20,570 nucleotides of DNA, from positions 1-20,570 of the IMG/VR virus record IMGVR_UViG_3300045733_000299. The stretch is one strand, 5' to 3'. Positions 1-8,385 of this stretch are shown here, piece by piece. Position 1 is the first letter of the stretch; the number at the start of each line of letters is the position of its first letter. Source of the DNA: a virus. The translations under genes and the position numbers were made by a program. The notes below the pieces were generated by a model. That model did not search any database and was not told the origin of the DNA. It saw only the letters and a list, made by a program, of their open reading frames with translations.

Positions 1-166
1 TATCATAATCTACAGTAACATTATCAGAAGTAGTTATAGATACTTGTAATTCAAGAGTATTTATCTCATTACCTGGTGTAGGTGACCAACCAGTACTTAT
101 ATCAGTAAGTGTTATTAATTTATTGTAATTACGTTCTACGTAATTTAAAGCTAATGATACTGCCAT
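1..166 (-). CDS. Partial virion-type protein, N-terminal 55 residues
   Basis: An open frame starts at ATG (166-164) with MAVSLALNYVERNYNK and stays open to the left edge, so only the N-terminus is visible. It is the next gene after the 126-aa protein and separated from it by a strong hairpin. The visible part contains a short helix-like stretch followed by threonine- and valine-rich, beta-type sequence. I do not recognise the family. Its place at the end of the head-gene block suggests a virion or tail component, which is inference from context. Confidence 0.7.
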   Translation of the reverse strand, partial: MAVSLALNYVERNYNKLITLTDISTGWSPTPGNEINTLELQVSITTSDNVTVDYD

Positions 167-180
167 TTAATTTATTTTTT

Positions 181-223
181 AAAGTAAAAAAAGAAGGGTG
201 GGCAGTTTTTAGCCCGCTCACCC
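181..223 (-). terminator. Intrinsic terminator after the 126-aa gene
   Basis: Read on the minus strand, GGGT and GGGC (separated by a 4-nt bulge) pair with GCCC and ACCC around the loop TAAAAACT. The stem is followed at once by TTCTTTTTTT. It lies between the stop of the 126-aa gene and the start of the next gene, so it would end or attenuate head-gene transcription before the edge gene. Confidence 0.7.
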
Positions 224-253
224 TGCCTTGTTTACTGTGCTTGATATTTTTTA

Positions 254-634
254 TTACACAAAATACTCTACATAGAATGTTGGAACTCCAACATAAGATG
301 AGTTAGCACTAGCCTGCAATTGAACATTTAATTGTCCTGCAACTGGTACATATACACCACCTGCTTGATTAAGTGTCAAAGCTACAGGTACTGTCTGTGC
401 CCCAAGTTGTTTCAATGTTATAGCACTAACGATGCTCTGTGTTCCAACAAAAAGCTGGAATGTTGCAGAAGCAGCAGTCAAGTTTGTCTGAGCACCTGTA
501 ACAACAGCATTAACGCCTTTTATGATAGCACCTGCAGGAATATATACCCCTGCATTGATAGTAGCAGCTGCCTGAGCGAACGGAACGTTCTGCCAAACAA
601 TTACCCTATCTGCCAAAAATGAATTTTTTGCCAT
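254..634 (-). CDS. Small beta-rich virion protein, possible head decoration or fibre
   Basis: 126 aa beginning MAKNSFLADRVIVWQNVPF. It is rich in Ala, Val, Thr and Gln with alternating hydrophobic residues, no charged helical region, no signal peptide and no TM segment, which fits a small beta-sandwich. A good Shine-Dalgarno (TAGGAG) precedes the ATG, uncommon here and perhaps a sign of high expression. It follows the 347-aa structural gene after 18 nt and is followed by a terminator. A head decoration, head-fibre or tail protein fits position and composition; I cannot tell which. Confidence 0.75.
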   Translation of the reverse strand: MAKNSFLADRVIVWQNVPFAQAAATINAGVYIPAGAIIKGVNAVVTGAQTNLTAASATFQLFVGTQSIVSAITLKQLGAQTVPVALTLNQAGGVYVPVAGQLNVQLQASANSSYVGVPTFYVEYFV

Positions 635-652
635 ATCTATTTTCTCCTATAA

Positions 653-1696
653 TTATACAGTAACTGAACTAAACCCTCTCTGGAGAGATTCCATCCAACC
701 ATTAAGTATACTAACCACTTCAGCGCTCTGACCATAAGCATTGTTTCCATTAGAAGCAGTTGCTAAGGCAAGAACTGTAGTAAGAGAAGTTTGCTGAAAT
801 GTATTAATTCCAGGAGACATATATTCTCTATCATGTTCAATTACTATAAGATCATAATAAGATCCTGAAACAGAACTAAGTAATGGGGTGATGATAGGGA
901 ATGCTGTGAAATTAGTAACTCCTCTATAAGGAAGTTGCTGTAATTCCATATCACGTACAATAGCATATGTTCCACTACCTGGATCAGTAGCAACAACAGT
1001 CGTACTTGTAACAGTTACTGGTGCCCATCTTGTATTAGCATCAACATAATTAAAGTAAGATTTGAAAGTTACTTGCTTGTATCCATCAATAGCATTTCCT
1101 GGAACAGCCTTAGCTGTAATCAGTAATGTATCAGTACCAGCTGTATAAGTAGCCTGAACTCTACGACCTGAATGTCCATTTATCTTTGCAGCGAAAGCAG
1201 CACCAAATGTATCAATTGCTAATACGTCTGCTGCCGTAGCAGTATACCTATAAGTCTGTGTAAACTGACCTGGATATTCTTCCATGTCTGTGTATACAAG
1301 TCTTATAATATACTCCCTACCCAAAACAACTGGGTGAAGTGCAGTTAATACATAAGCTACAGATCCCTCTACAGCTGCTGCATAACTCATCCCTTTATAT
1401 GATCTAACAAGTTTACCCTGTATAGGATCTGAGAATATCAATTCCCTAGCTCCTGTAACAGCGGTTCCTAATTCGTTGGTATAGTCGAATGTCTTACTAG
1501 TTGCTTGAGCAATAAAAATAGTATCGCTATCGGCAACAGTTGCGCCAGCTGCGAGTACACTTTTATTTTTATCAAGAACCAGTATTTCTCCATCAACAGC
1601 ATTAGCGACAACTACTTTAATAGCTGCCCCAGCCACGTTTGCAGCTGTGCGGTCAATATCCTTACCGATTAATACCTTTTCTACTCTATTTAACAT
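653..1696 (-). CDS. Virion structural protein, possibly auxiliary capsid
   Basis: 347 aa, low in Cys and His, rich in Ala, Thr, Val and Gly. Repeated beta-type stretches such as VDGEILVLDKNK and GREYIIRLVYTDMEE run through it, with no catalytic motif, signal peptide or TM segment. It is third after the major capsid gene in transcription order. Crassvirales genomes carry auxiliary capsid and other structural proteins of this general size downstream of MCP, so that is my best guess; a tail or collar component is the alternative. The ATG at 1696-1694 has no Shine-Dalgarno but an AT-rich leader, usual in Bacteroidota and their phages. Confidence 0.8.
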   Translation of the reverse strand: MLNRVEKVLIGKDIDRTAANVAGAAIKVVVANAVDGEILVLDKNKSVLAAGATVADSDTIFIAQATSKTFDYTNELGTAVTGARELIFSDPIQGKLVRSYKGMSYAAAVEGSVAYVLTALHPVVLGREYIIRLVYTDMEEYPGQFTQTYRYTATAADVLAIDTFGAAFAAKINGHSGRRVQATYTAGTDTLLITAKAVPGNAIDGYKQVTFKSYFNYVDANTRWAPVTVTSTTVVATDPGSGTYAIVRDMELQQLPYRGVTNFTAFPIITPLLSSVSGSYYDLIVIEHDREYMSPGINTFQQTSLTTVLALATASNGNNAYGQSAEVVSILNGWMESLQRGFSSVTV

Positions 1697-1715
1697 AATA
1701 TTTTAATATTATTTT

Positions 1716-2417
1716 TTATTCGACTTTATTTAGTTCCACAGTATGAGATTGATACCTTGGTTGTTCTATGTTTTCTAATACCATATTAACCGCTGATTTA
1801 ACAATTTCATCATGTGTGTGTTCTGGTAAATCACAGTTTACACTGTCAATACCACTATTCAAAACTTCCAAAGGTTTCTTTATATATCTAACATAGTAAT
1901 TAATAACATTATAATTTTCATCTGCTATTAATTCTACAGTTCTTTGATATACTAACCTGAGTGGTTTTGCTTCTTCATAGTGAAGTCTATGCTCACTATA
2001 TGGATCATCAATGTGATATCTATATGTACTTGATGTACATTGGGTAACCCCTTGTCGTTTGATAGTATCCGTTTGTTCGCCTAATTTTTTATATTGTATG
2101 TCAGCTTCTTCTCCAACAATAAACCATAGTTCCTGTAAAAGATCTGTCAAATCAGCTACAAAAGAATTATCTTTTATAGGATCTGCAGACACTGATAATG
2201 ATGCTTCATGCACTAAGTTAGATAAATCCATTGTACGTTTTGATATTTCTTCAAAACCTACACCATCTTGTTTACCTCTGAATCTAGTCTTAACAAAATT
2301 CCTTATTGCTAAATTTAACCAAAAATCTATTTCTTCTGGTTCAAATGATGGTAACTCAAGAGCACTAGATTTATCAAGTTCTAGCTTAAAAGCTCTATGC
2401 ATTTCTGCTATTGTCAT
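1716..2417 (-). CDS. Putative head-tail connector (adaptor/ring) protein
   Basis: 233 aa. The N-terminus (residues about 3-48) has two predicted helices around the segment FEPEEIDFWLNLAIRNFVKTRF. This short-helix, acidic turn, EIDxWLNxA, FVKTR pattern is common at the start of phage connector proteins that dock on the portal. The rest mixes helix and strand with a conserved-looking HIDDPYSEHRLHYEE segment near the middle. The start overlaps the stop of the upstream 298-aa gene as TAATG, implying translational coupling. Function is inferred from the N-terminal pattern and the position in the head-completion block. Confidence 0.75.
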   Translation of the reverse strand: MTIAEMHRAFKLELDKSSALELPSFEPEEIDFWLNLAIRNFVKTRFRGKQDGVGFEEISKRTMDLSNLVHEASLSVSADPIKDNSFVADLTDLLQELWFIVGEEADIQYKKLGEQTDTIKRQGVTQCTSSTYRYHIDDPYSEHRLHYEEAKPLRLVYQRTVELIADENYNVINYYVRYIKKPLEVLNSGIDSVNCDLPEHTHDEIVKSAVNMVLENIEQPRYQSHTVELNKVE

Positions 2418-3313
2418 TATAGTGTATCTCCTTTACGCCTAGGTCTACTTACAAATTTTTCTTCGTCCTCATCTAAAATTTGAGGAATAAGTGGATATTT
2501 AATTATATCCTCCTTTGCAGTTTCTTTTACTTTTACTACTTCAGGTTCTAATTCAACCTGAACTATTGTATCTTTTGATTGTGTATTCTGCATTATTGAA
2601 AGTAAAATATCCTGATTTTTAGGATTTTCTAGAAACTCTATAGCTTCTACCATAGTTCTACCAATTACTTCTGAACCATATCTATAGATGTTTTTAGCTC
2701 TCCTTATAATATTCATTGATATTGCACGCTCAATAATTACCTCAGTATCTCTTCTAGTGTTATTTATCCATCTATCAATAAATGATTGTGGATTAGATTC
2801 TGCTATTTCAAACAGTTTGTTTTCAGCTACTTCAGGTTCCATATTGTCACCATTCTGCCCAAACAATCTTAAAGCCTTCCTGATGTCTTCTGCAGTTAAA
2901 GAATCAAATTCTTTCAAAGCAGTACGTCTAACTTTATTAATAAGATTAGAACGCTTAGCTTCTTCTTCTTTATTTATAAGTAAAAAATGAGCACTTGCTT
3001 TACGTTCAAAAATTGATGTCTTTACACGTTTGTGATTCTTCAAAAATAAGTATCTTAACTCATCATTAGGATCTTCTAGATTCAAAAATATATCAGTTGA
3101 ATAAGTACGAACAAAAAAGTTCTTCCAATACTCTGATCCTCTTTGTAAATTCTGTCCTAATATTGCCCCCAGTCTTTGTTCATCTGCTGGAGTAAGACCT
3201 GTATAAATCATACCAGATCTTGTGTAGTAAGGACCTAAATCCTCATAACAATTTCTATATCTAACTAAGCCTGACCAATTCTCTTTTTTAAGTGGTCGTA
3301 ATATTGCTATCAT
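2417..3313 (-). CDS. Conserved-type structural-module protein, unknown function
   Basis: 298 aa, mostly helical and strongly charged from residue 90 onward, with an acidic, Val/Glu-rich C-terminal tail. The N-terminus contains aromatic, Tyr-rich sequence (VRYRNCYEDLGPYYTRSGMIYTG). No enzyme motif, signal or TM segment is visible. A good Shine-Dalgarno (GAGG, in CGAGGAAAT) precedes the ATG at 3313. It sits directly after MCP and is coupled through TAATG to the putative connector. A head-completion or assembly factor is plausible from position alone. Confidence 0.8.
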   Translation of the reverse strand: MIAILRPLKKENWSGLVRYRNCYEDLGPYYTRSGMIYTGLTPADEQRLGAILGQNLQRGSEYWKNFFVRTYSTDIFLNLEDPNDELRYLFLKNHKRVKTSIFERKASAHFLLINKEEEAKRSNLINKVRRTALKEFDSLTAEDIRKALRLFGQNGDNMEPEVAENKLFEIAESNPQSFIDRWINNTRRDTEVIIERAISMNIIRRAKNIYRYGSEVIGRTMVEAIEFLENPKNQDILLSIMQNTQSKDTIVQVELEPEVVKVKETAKEDIIKYPLIPQILDEDEEKFVSRPRRKGDTL

Positions 3314-3352
3314 ATTTCCTCGTTTTAAACGGTTTATAAATTATAAGAATGT

Positions 3353-3375
3353 ATTGGGGGCTATTAACCCCCAAT
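3353..3375 (-). terminator. Perfect 8-bp GC-rich hairpin just after MCP
   Basis: ATTGGGGG (3353-3360) pairs perfectly with CCCCCAAT (3368-3375) around a 7-nt loop. It lies between the MCP stop and the 298-aa gene. On the minus strand it is followed by an AU-rich but broken tract (ACATTCTTATAATTTATAA), not a clean U-run. It may be a weak terminator or a 3'-end stabilising hairpin that lets MCP be made in excess over the downstream proteins. Confidence 0.5.
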
Positions 3376-3390
3376 CACCCTTAATTTGTT

Positions 3391-4866
3391 TTATTCAGCA
3401 TCGCAGAAAAGTTCACCGCAAGAGGTAGGATCAGCAAGCATAACACCCTGTTCTGACAGGAAGTTAACCTGATAACTATCTTTTGTGTTGGACCTTAATG
3501 TAGTAATGTTTTTAGCATGTCCCTGGCCAGGAGCAACAGCACCTGCAGTATGCCACATTACCATCTCACGATCTTTACGAACGACCTTCTGGATATTTGA
3601 TTCACCATCTTTCATTCCAATGTTAAGGAATGTCATACGATAAGATTCGAGAGGTTTGCCTGTTACTGGATGTACTTTCCTATTACGAATAGGATCGTCA
3701 TACAGCGGAAGGTGCTTAAGTGTAAGTTCTACACCATTAAGACCTTTGTATGTTGTGAACTGACCACCAAGGGTAAGTTCCTGACCTGTACCTGTAATGA
3801 ATACTGAATGATCCATAAGGGTATAGCCAGATGCTTTATCTCTTAATACTCTATCAAATTCCCTCATAGCCATCTCACCAGCAAGAGCGATAAACTTACG
3901 TTCGCCGAAGCCACGGATGTTAAATGAAAGATCTGAAAGATATGTATCAAGCAATTCAAGTGTTAAAGTTGTATAAGGCTTCCTGTTAGCGGGAGCGATC
4001 TGCTGAAGAACGCCAGCACCAATATATACAGGACGACCGTTAGTCCCTATGAGACTGACAGTACCATCTGCATTAGCATTATACTTGGAGTACATTGTCA
4101 TGTAATCCACTCTTTCGTACCACTGACGAAGAGCAACCCACTCCTGATAAGGAGCCCAATATTTAGTTGTTTTCTTAGTACCTGGTTCACGCATCTCAAT
4201 AACCATAACCGATGAATAAGCATCACCAGTTATATCATATGTAAGACGCATAGTTGTAAGGTGGTTTCTAAGCATGAACGGTGTTTGATAGTTCACGATA
4301 TCTGCCTCATCACTACCTTCCTCGTATGCACTACCAACTCTAGATACCTGCTTTCCAGCAGCCAACTCAGTCGGAGGAACATAAGAAGCGGCCTGACCAT
4401 CTGCCAATACTACTGTGTAAACCCACTCATTTCCATCCTGATAAGGTTCAGAAACTATACGAACCTGATAATCTTTATCATCAAATTCAATAATAGCTCC
4501 AGGGCCAAACCATTTGTCAGACAACCAGAGAGTAATCGGAGCACCATTTAAACCAGGAGCATCTGCTGTACCAATGGCCAAACCATCAATTTTTGCATCC
4601 CTGATAGTAACGGCACGTTCTGATTCGATCATAACACGCCATTCATACTGCCTATTCTCAATTGTCATGACTTTACCCATACCATTGGTTATATAATCTA
4701 TAACGCTTCCTTGATTGAAACGTCCCATTATATAAGACAATACAGGTGAAACTTCATGTGGCCTAGTAAGTAGTGTATTAGCTAGCATCCTTTCGTCAAC
4801 GAGATCTGAAAACCACTTAGTACGATAAAGTTGCAGTGTATTTAATACATTATTTTCCATTGCCAT
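3391..4866 (-). CDS. mcp: Major capsid protein, crAss-like HK97 fold
   Basis: 491 aa, in the size range of Crassvirales major capsid proteins, and the best-recognised structural gene here. Segments such as MGRFNQGSVIDYITNGMGKVMTI near residue 47 and LSFNIRGFGERKFIALAGEMA in the second half look like crAss-like MCPs, which build the icosahedral shell from an HK97-type fold. It follows the probable scaffold gene after 16 nt, the usual scaffold-MCP order, and is followed by a strong hairpin. ATG at 4866 (MAMEN) or the second ATG two codons on could initiate; the leader has only a weak TAGG. Confidence 0.92.
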   Translation of the reverse strand: MAMENNVLNTLQLYRTKWFSDLVDERMLANTLLTRPHEVSPVLSYIMGRFNQGSVIDYITNGMGKVMTIENRQYEWRVMIESERAVTIRDAKIDGLAIGTADAPGLNGAPITLWLSDKWFGPGAIIEFDDKDYQVRIVSEPYQDGNEWVYTVVLADGQAASYVPPTELAAGKQVSRVGSAYEEGSDEADIVNYQTPFMLRNHLTTMRLTYDITGDAYSSVMVIEMREPGTKKTTKYWAPYQEWVALRQWYERVDYMTMYSKYNANADGTVSLIGTNGRPVYIGAGVLQQIAPANRKPYTTLTLELLDTYLSDLSFNIRGFGERKFIALAGEMAMREFDRVLRDKASGYTLMDHSVFITGTGQELTLGGQFTTYKGLNGVELTLKHLPLYDDPIRNRKVHPVTGKPLESYRMTFLNIGMKDGESNIQKVVRKDREMVMWHTAGAVAPGQGHAKNITTLRSNTKDSYQVNFLSEQGVMLADPTSCGELFCDAE

Positions 4867-4882
4867 AATAACCTACTTTTAA

Positions 4883-6040
4883 TTATACTTTATTTAATAA
4901 ATTTTTACTTATTGAGCCTAAAAAATCAAAATCTGAGCTACTCTCTGGAGTCCCTACGCCTTTGGATCTTTTCCCTTTATTAGCTTTTATTTTCTGATGA
5001 AACTCTTTATAAGCATCAGATGAACCCTTCTTCTGCGCATCTGCGATTAAAGAGTCCCCTTTTTTAGTAAAATAAGCCGATTCAATCAGGTTTTTAATAT
5101 CAGACATATAATCTTTCTGATAATTAGTAAACCCATCTGAGGCCGGCTTAAATATGTAATCCAACAATTCGTCTTTCTCCTTGGTGGATATTTTTATCCC
5201 TCTAACATTTTCGAGAGACTTTACACTCTTTTGTACGTTTTCATAGAACATTTGTTGCTGTTTTGCACTAGCAGTACTGATCTTTTCCTGTTCCTCTAAT
5301 AGCTTTTTCTCTTGTTTTATTTTGTAATCTTTTAACAATTCTACAGCATCTTCAGATTCTTCTGCCAACGTTTCTGATTTTTCATATCGATCAATTGCTT
5401 TTTCAATTTTTGAATCATCGTAACCTTTAGTCTTCAATAGTTCTTTGATAACTAATCTTTGATTAGATTCCCTGGACAAATCTAAATTATCATAATCTAT
5501 ACCAGAAGGACCACCATATACTTCTTTAAAAAATTTATCTACAGATCCGCCATTTTTTACATAATCGTCAAGTTTAGCAATCGTATCACTATGATATTTA
5601 GGTTTAGAATTTTCAGCCACAACCTCTTTCATATAGTCTACGATATCTTTTAAAGATCCGAGTTTTTCGTCTTCATCTAATTCCCAACCTAATTCTTCTG
5701 ATAATCTATCTTTTAAAAATGATGTTACTTCTGTTTCTAATTCGTCATCGTCATCGTCAGGCTCATCTACTACTTCCTCTGGCTCTTCCACTGTTTCCAC
5801 AGGTTTCTTAGTTGTCTTTACCTTAGGTTCTATAACTTCCTCAGGTTCCTCAACAACTTCTTCTTCATCCACTACCTCTTCCACTTCCTCTTCTTTTTGA
5901 AGATCTTCTGGATCAATGTACGGAATTTCACTATCAGGATCACTTGCATGTACAGGTCCACCTGTGCCAGGTGATATTAATTTAGATAGGGCTTCAAATC
6001 CACTAAATACATTGGGTACTTCAACTTCTTTCTTAGCCAT
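4883..6040 (-). CDS. Probable capsid scaffolding protein
   Basis: 385 aa. Residues about 45-105 are extremely acidic, with runs of Glu, Asp and Val. The remainder is Lys/Glu-rich, almost wholly helical with coiled-coil character, and ends in a basic Ser-rich segment (KANKGKRSKGVGTPESSSDF). No catalytic motif is visible. The gene begins 2 nt after the portal stop and lies directly before MCP, the classic place for a scaffold. Acidic, helical, low-complexity composition agrees with that role; the assignment rests on composition and position. Confidence 0.85.
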   Translation of the reverse strand: MAKKEVEVPNVFSGFEALSKLISPGTGGPVHASDPDSEIPYIDPEDLQKEEEVEEVVDEEEVVEEPEEVIEPKVKTTKKPVETVEEPEEVVDEPDDDDDELETEVTSFLKDRLSEELGWELDEDEKLGSLKDIVDYMKEVVAENSKPKYHSDTIAKLDDYVKNGGSVDKFFKEVYGGPSGIDYDNLDLSRESNQRLVIKELLKTKGYDDSKIEKAIDRYEKSETLAEESEDAVELLKDYKIKQEKKLLEEQEKISTASAKQQQMFYENVQKSVKSLENVRGIKISTKEKDELLDYIFKPASDGFTNYQKDYMSDIKNLIESAYFTKKGDSLIADAQKKGSSDAYKEFHQKIKANKGKRSKGVGTPESSSDFDFLGSISKNLLNKV

Positions 6041-6042
6041 AA

Positions 6043-8370
6043 TTATTTACTATTATTAACAACAGGTTTATTTGCCTGTTTACGTTTTATTTCTATTTCT
6101 TGCTGTTTCTGTTCTTCAGCTTTCTTGTTCTTACGAACTGTCTCTTTCAATTGTTCGTCCTTTATTCTTGCGTCATCTCTCTGCTTTTCAAGTTTTAATT
6201 GAAAATCTTGAATAGCATCTGCTAAACCGTCTTCATTCTTATCATCACCAGTAGCAGATTGTTTGATCATCTCTACTTGAACTGCGGTTTCATATTTACG
6301 AATGGAATCCTCTTCCTTGAGTCTAAGCTCTTCCATCTTAATTTCGTTCTCAATCTGAATAGCATCCTGTTCCATCTTAGCCTGTTGAGATTGTAACATC
6401 TGTCTACGTTCTTCGATTTCACCAAGTTTAAGTTTAATTTGTGATAAATTCTCTGATGATAATATTTCGGCAGCTTCCAATAAAGTTGCTCCATTCTGCA
6501 TAGCAGGTTGAAGTAATGTTTTGATAGCTTCTATATCCTGATTCTGTTTTGTATTATCGCCTATAAATACATCCATATCTGAATACAAGAAATCATCTTC
6601 CACAGTAAGGAATACTCTTTCTGCATCATTAAGAATGTAGTGTATGGCTTTATTAGGTGTTTCTTTCCATGCATGTTTAGCTACATTAAGTAGCATAGTT
6701 ACTGCATTCTTCTTCACCTGATTATGATACCAGAATAATGGTTCTGTAATATGAGATGACTGTACTACAGCTCTCTCTACATTACCTACTAATTCTGTAC
6801 GTGATATTTGACCTTGACGTTGTTTAGATACACCAGATATTTCACCAATCATATCTTCTATCTTGACCATTAAGCCAATATAGCCAGCCATTACATCTTG
6901 CATTGATAAGTCAATAGCAGTGATCTGATTAAATTGAGATGGCTTACCACCTTCCCTACCTGGGATATTCCAACCTTCATCATATGGATTAACAAAGTTA
7001 ACACCAGCTGATGTAAGATAGTGCATCCACTGTTCTACAGTTACGCCTAACCCCACTGGTATTTGTGTCATATCCATGGTAAGAACTTTACCCTTATCTC
7101 TTGCCAATGCTAACTCCAAACGATACCATAATATAATGTACATGTATTGTAATGGTTTCATTAGACCAACTAAAGACTTTGGTAAAGAATTTATATTGTT
7201 ATATATTATACCACAATATGGAAGTTTCCTAGAAGACAACCCATCTATAGAAGTATGTTGATATTCAACAGGACCTATACCTAAGTATATATCCTCACCA
7301 ACTTTATAACCTTCCCAGACTTCTGGGATCCAATCCCATTCAATTGTTTCTTCTGGAGACGCTTTATAGTCTTCATTAACAATTGTATTTTGTTCCTCAC
7401 CTGTTTCGTCAGTATACGTAAGAAATCCTATCTTTTTATAAGATCTCCATACACCATGATATACATCTATAAGGTTAAGATCACCACTAGAATTAATGAA
7501 TCTTTTAGTAACTGTATCTCTAAACTGATTAATATCATCTATACGACTTTTACCCATGACAGACTGTTGGTGACCTTCACCAGCAAATTCTAACATACGA
7601 TCCAAATCTTTCTCTTCCATAATATCAAAGAATCTATCATAGATAGTTGCTGGACTCATCTGCATATAGCGTACGAACCAATCACCATCTTCTATAAATT
7701 CTATATCAGGATCTTTATCATAATCGCAATTCAAAGGATTAACCCTCTCTAGAAAAGGTTCACCATTAATTGTTGATACATAATATATCTCTTCTGTAGA
7801 TATTAACCCATCTCTCCAACCTTTTAAAAACTCATTGTCTAAGTTTAATTTCTGCCTTAAATAATTTAAAGCATGGTATGCTGTTTCCTCTGCTATAGTT
7901 TTATAATTATATTTCAAATATTTTTCTATTTCCTTAGGAGTTACTGGCTGACCATTTTCATCTTGAGTTACACCAACAACACTAGATATATATTGCATTA
8001 ACAATTCTTTCTTTTTGTCCTGCAATTTAGTAACCACATCTGGATTAGTTTGTACAACCTTTAAATCAAAAGGTCTCTTAGATTCTTCTCCAACTAGAAG
8101 ATCAATCTTAGGTCTTATGATATTAAAGTTCTGTAGTTTTGCTGGAAAACCATCAGCTACTTTGAAAGGATTAGTTACATACTTTAAATCATTTTCATTG
8201 TATTCGCTATTATACAATCCATACCAGGTGCTCATTTCTGTTTTTCTCCTAGTACTAATACCACCGCTTGCTTCTCTAGAAATAACAGCATCTAACGATT
8301 CGTGGCGCCACTCCTCAGTCTTCTTGCTTAGCGGTAATTTTTGTACTGGAAAATTTGACTTGTCTACCAT
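6043..8370 (-). CDS. Portal protein, crAss-like
   Basis: 775 aa, located directly after TerL (15-nt gap) and before scaffold and MCP, the canonical portal position. The portal forms the dodecameric ring through which TerL pumps DNA. The body has portal-like segments such as QNFNIIRPKIDLLVGEE near residue 80 and, in its middle, SGVSKQRQGQISRTELVGN, resembling phage portals that carry a conserved SG(x)n-QG stretch. The last 120 or so residues are a long charged coiled-coil and end KPVVNNSK. Crassvirales portals are of this large size. Confidence 0.9.
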   Translation of the reverse strand: MVDKSNFPVQKLPLSKKTEEWRHESLDAVISREASGGISTRRKTEMSTWYGLYNSEYNENDLKYVTNPFKVADGFPAKLQNFNIIRPKIDLLVGEESKRPFDLKVVQTNPDVVTKLQDKKKELLMQYISSVVGVTQDENGQPVTPKEIEKYLKYNYKTIAEETAYHALNYLRQKLNLDNEFLKGWRDGLISTEEIYYVSTINGEPFLERVNPLNCDYDKDPDIEFIEDGDWFVRYMQMSPATIYDRFFDIMEEKDLDRMLEFAGEGHQQSVMGKSRIDDINQFRDTVTKRFINSSGDLNLIDVYHGVWRSYKKIGFLTYTDETGEEQNTIVNEDYKASPEETIEWDWIPEVWEGYKVGEDIYLGIGPVEYQHTSIDGLSSRKLPYCGIIYNNINSLPKSLVGLMKPLQYMYIILWYRLELALARDKGKVLTMDMTQIPVGLGVTVEQWMHYLTSAGVNFVNPYDEGWNIPGREGGKPSQFNQITAIDLSMQDVMAGYIGLMVKIEDMIGEISGVSKQRQGQISRTELVGNVERAVVQSSHITEPLFWYHNQVKKNAVTMLLNVAKHAWKETPNKAIHYILNDAERVFLTVEDDFLYSDMDVFIGDNTKQNQDIEAIKTLLQPAMQNGATLLEAAEILSSENLSQIKLKLGEIEERRQMLQSQQAKMEQDAIQIENEIKMEELRLKEEDSIRKYETAVQVEMIKQSATGDDKNEDGLADAIQDFQLKLEKQRDDARIKDEQLKETVRKNKKAEEQKQQEIEIKRKQANKPVVNNSK

Positions 8371-8385
8371 TTTTTATAAATTTAA

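Noticed and set aside
2059-2442. 127-aa plus-strand frame opposite the connector gene
   Set aside because: Complement shadow of well-formed, TAATG-coupled minus-strand genes.
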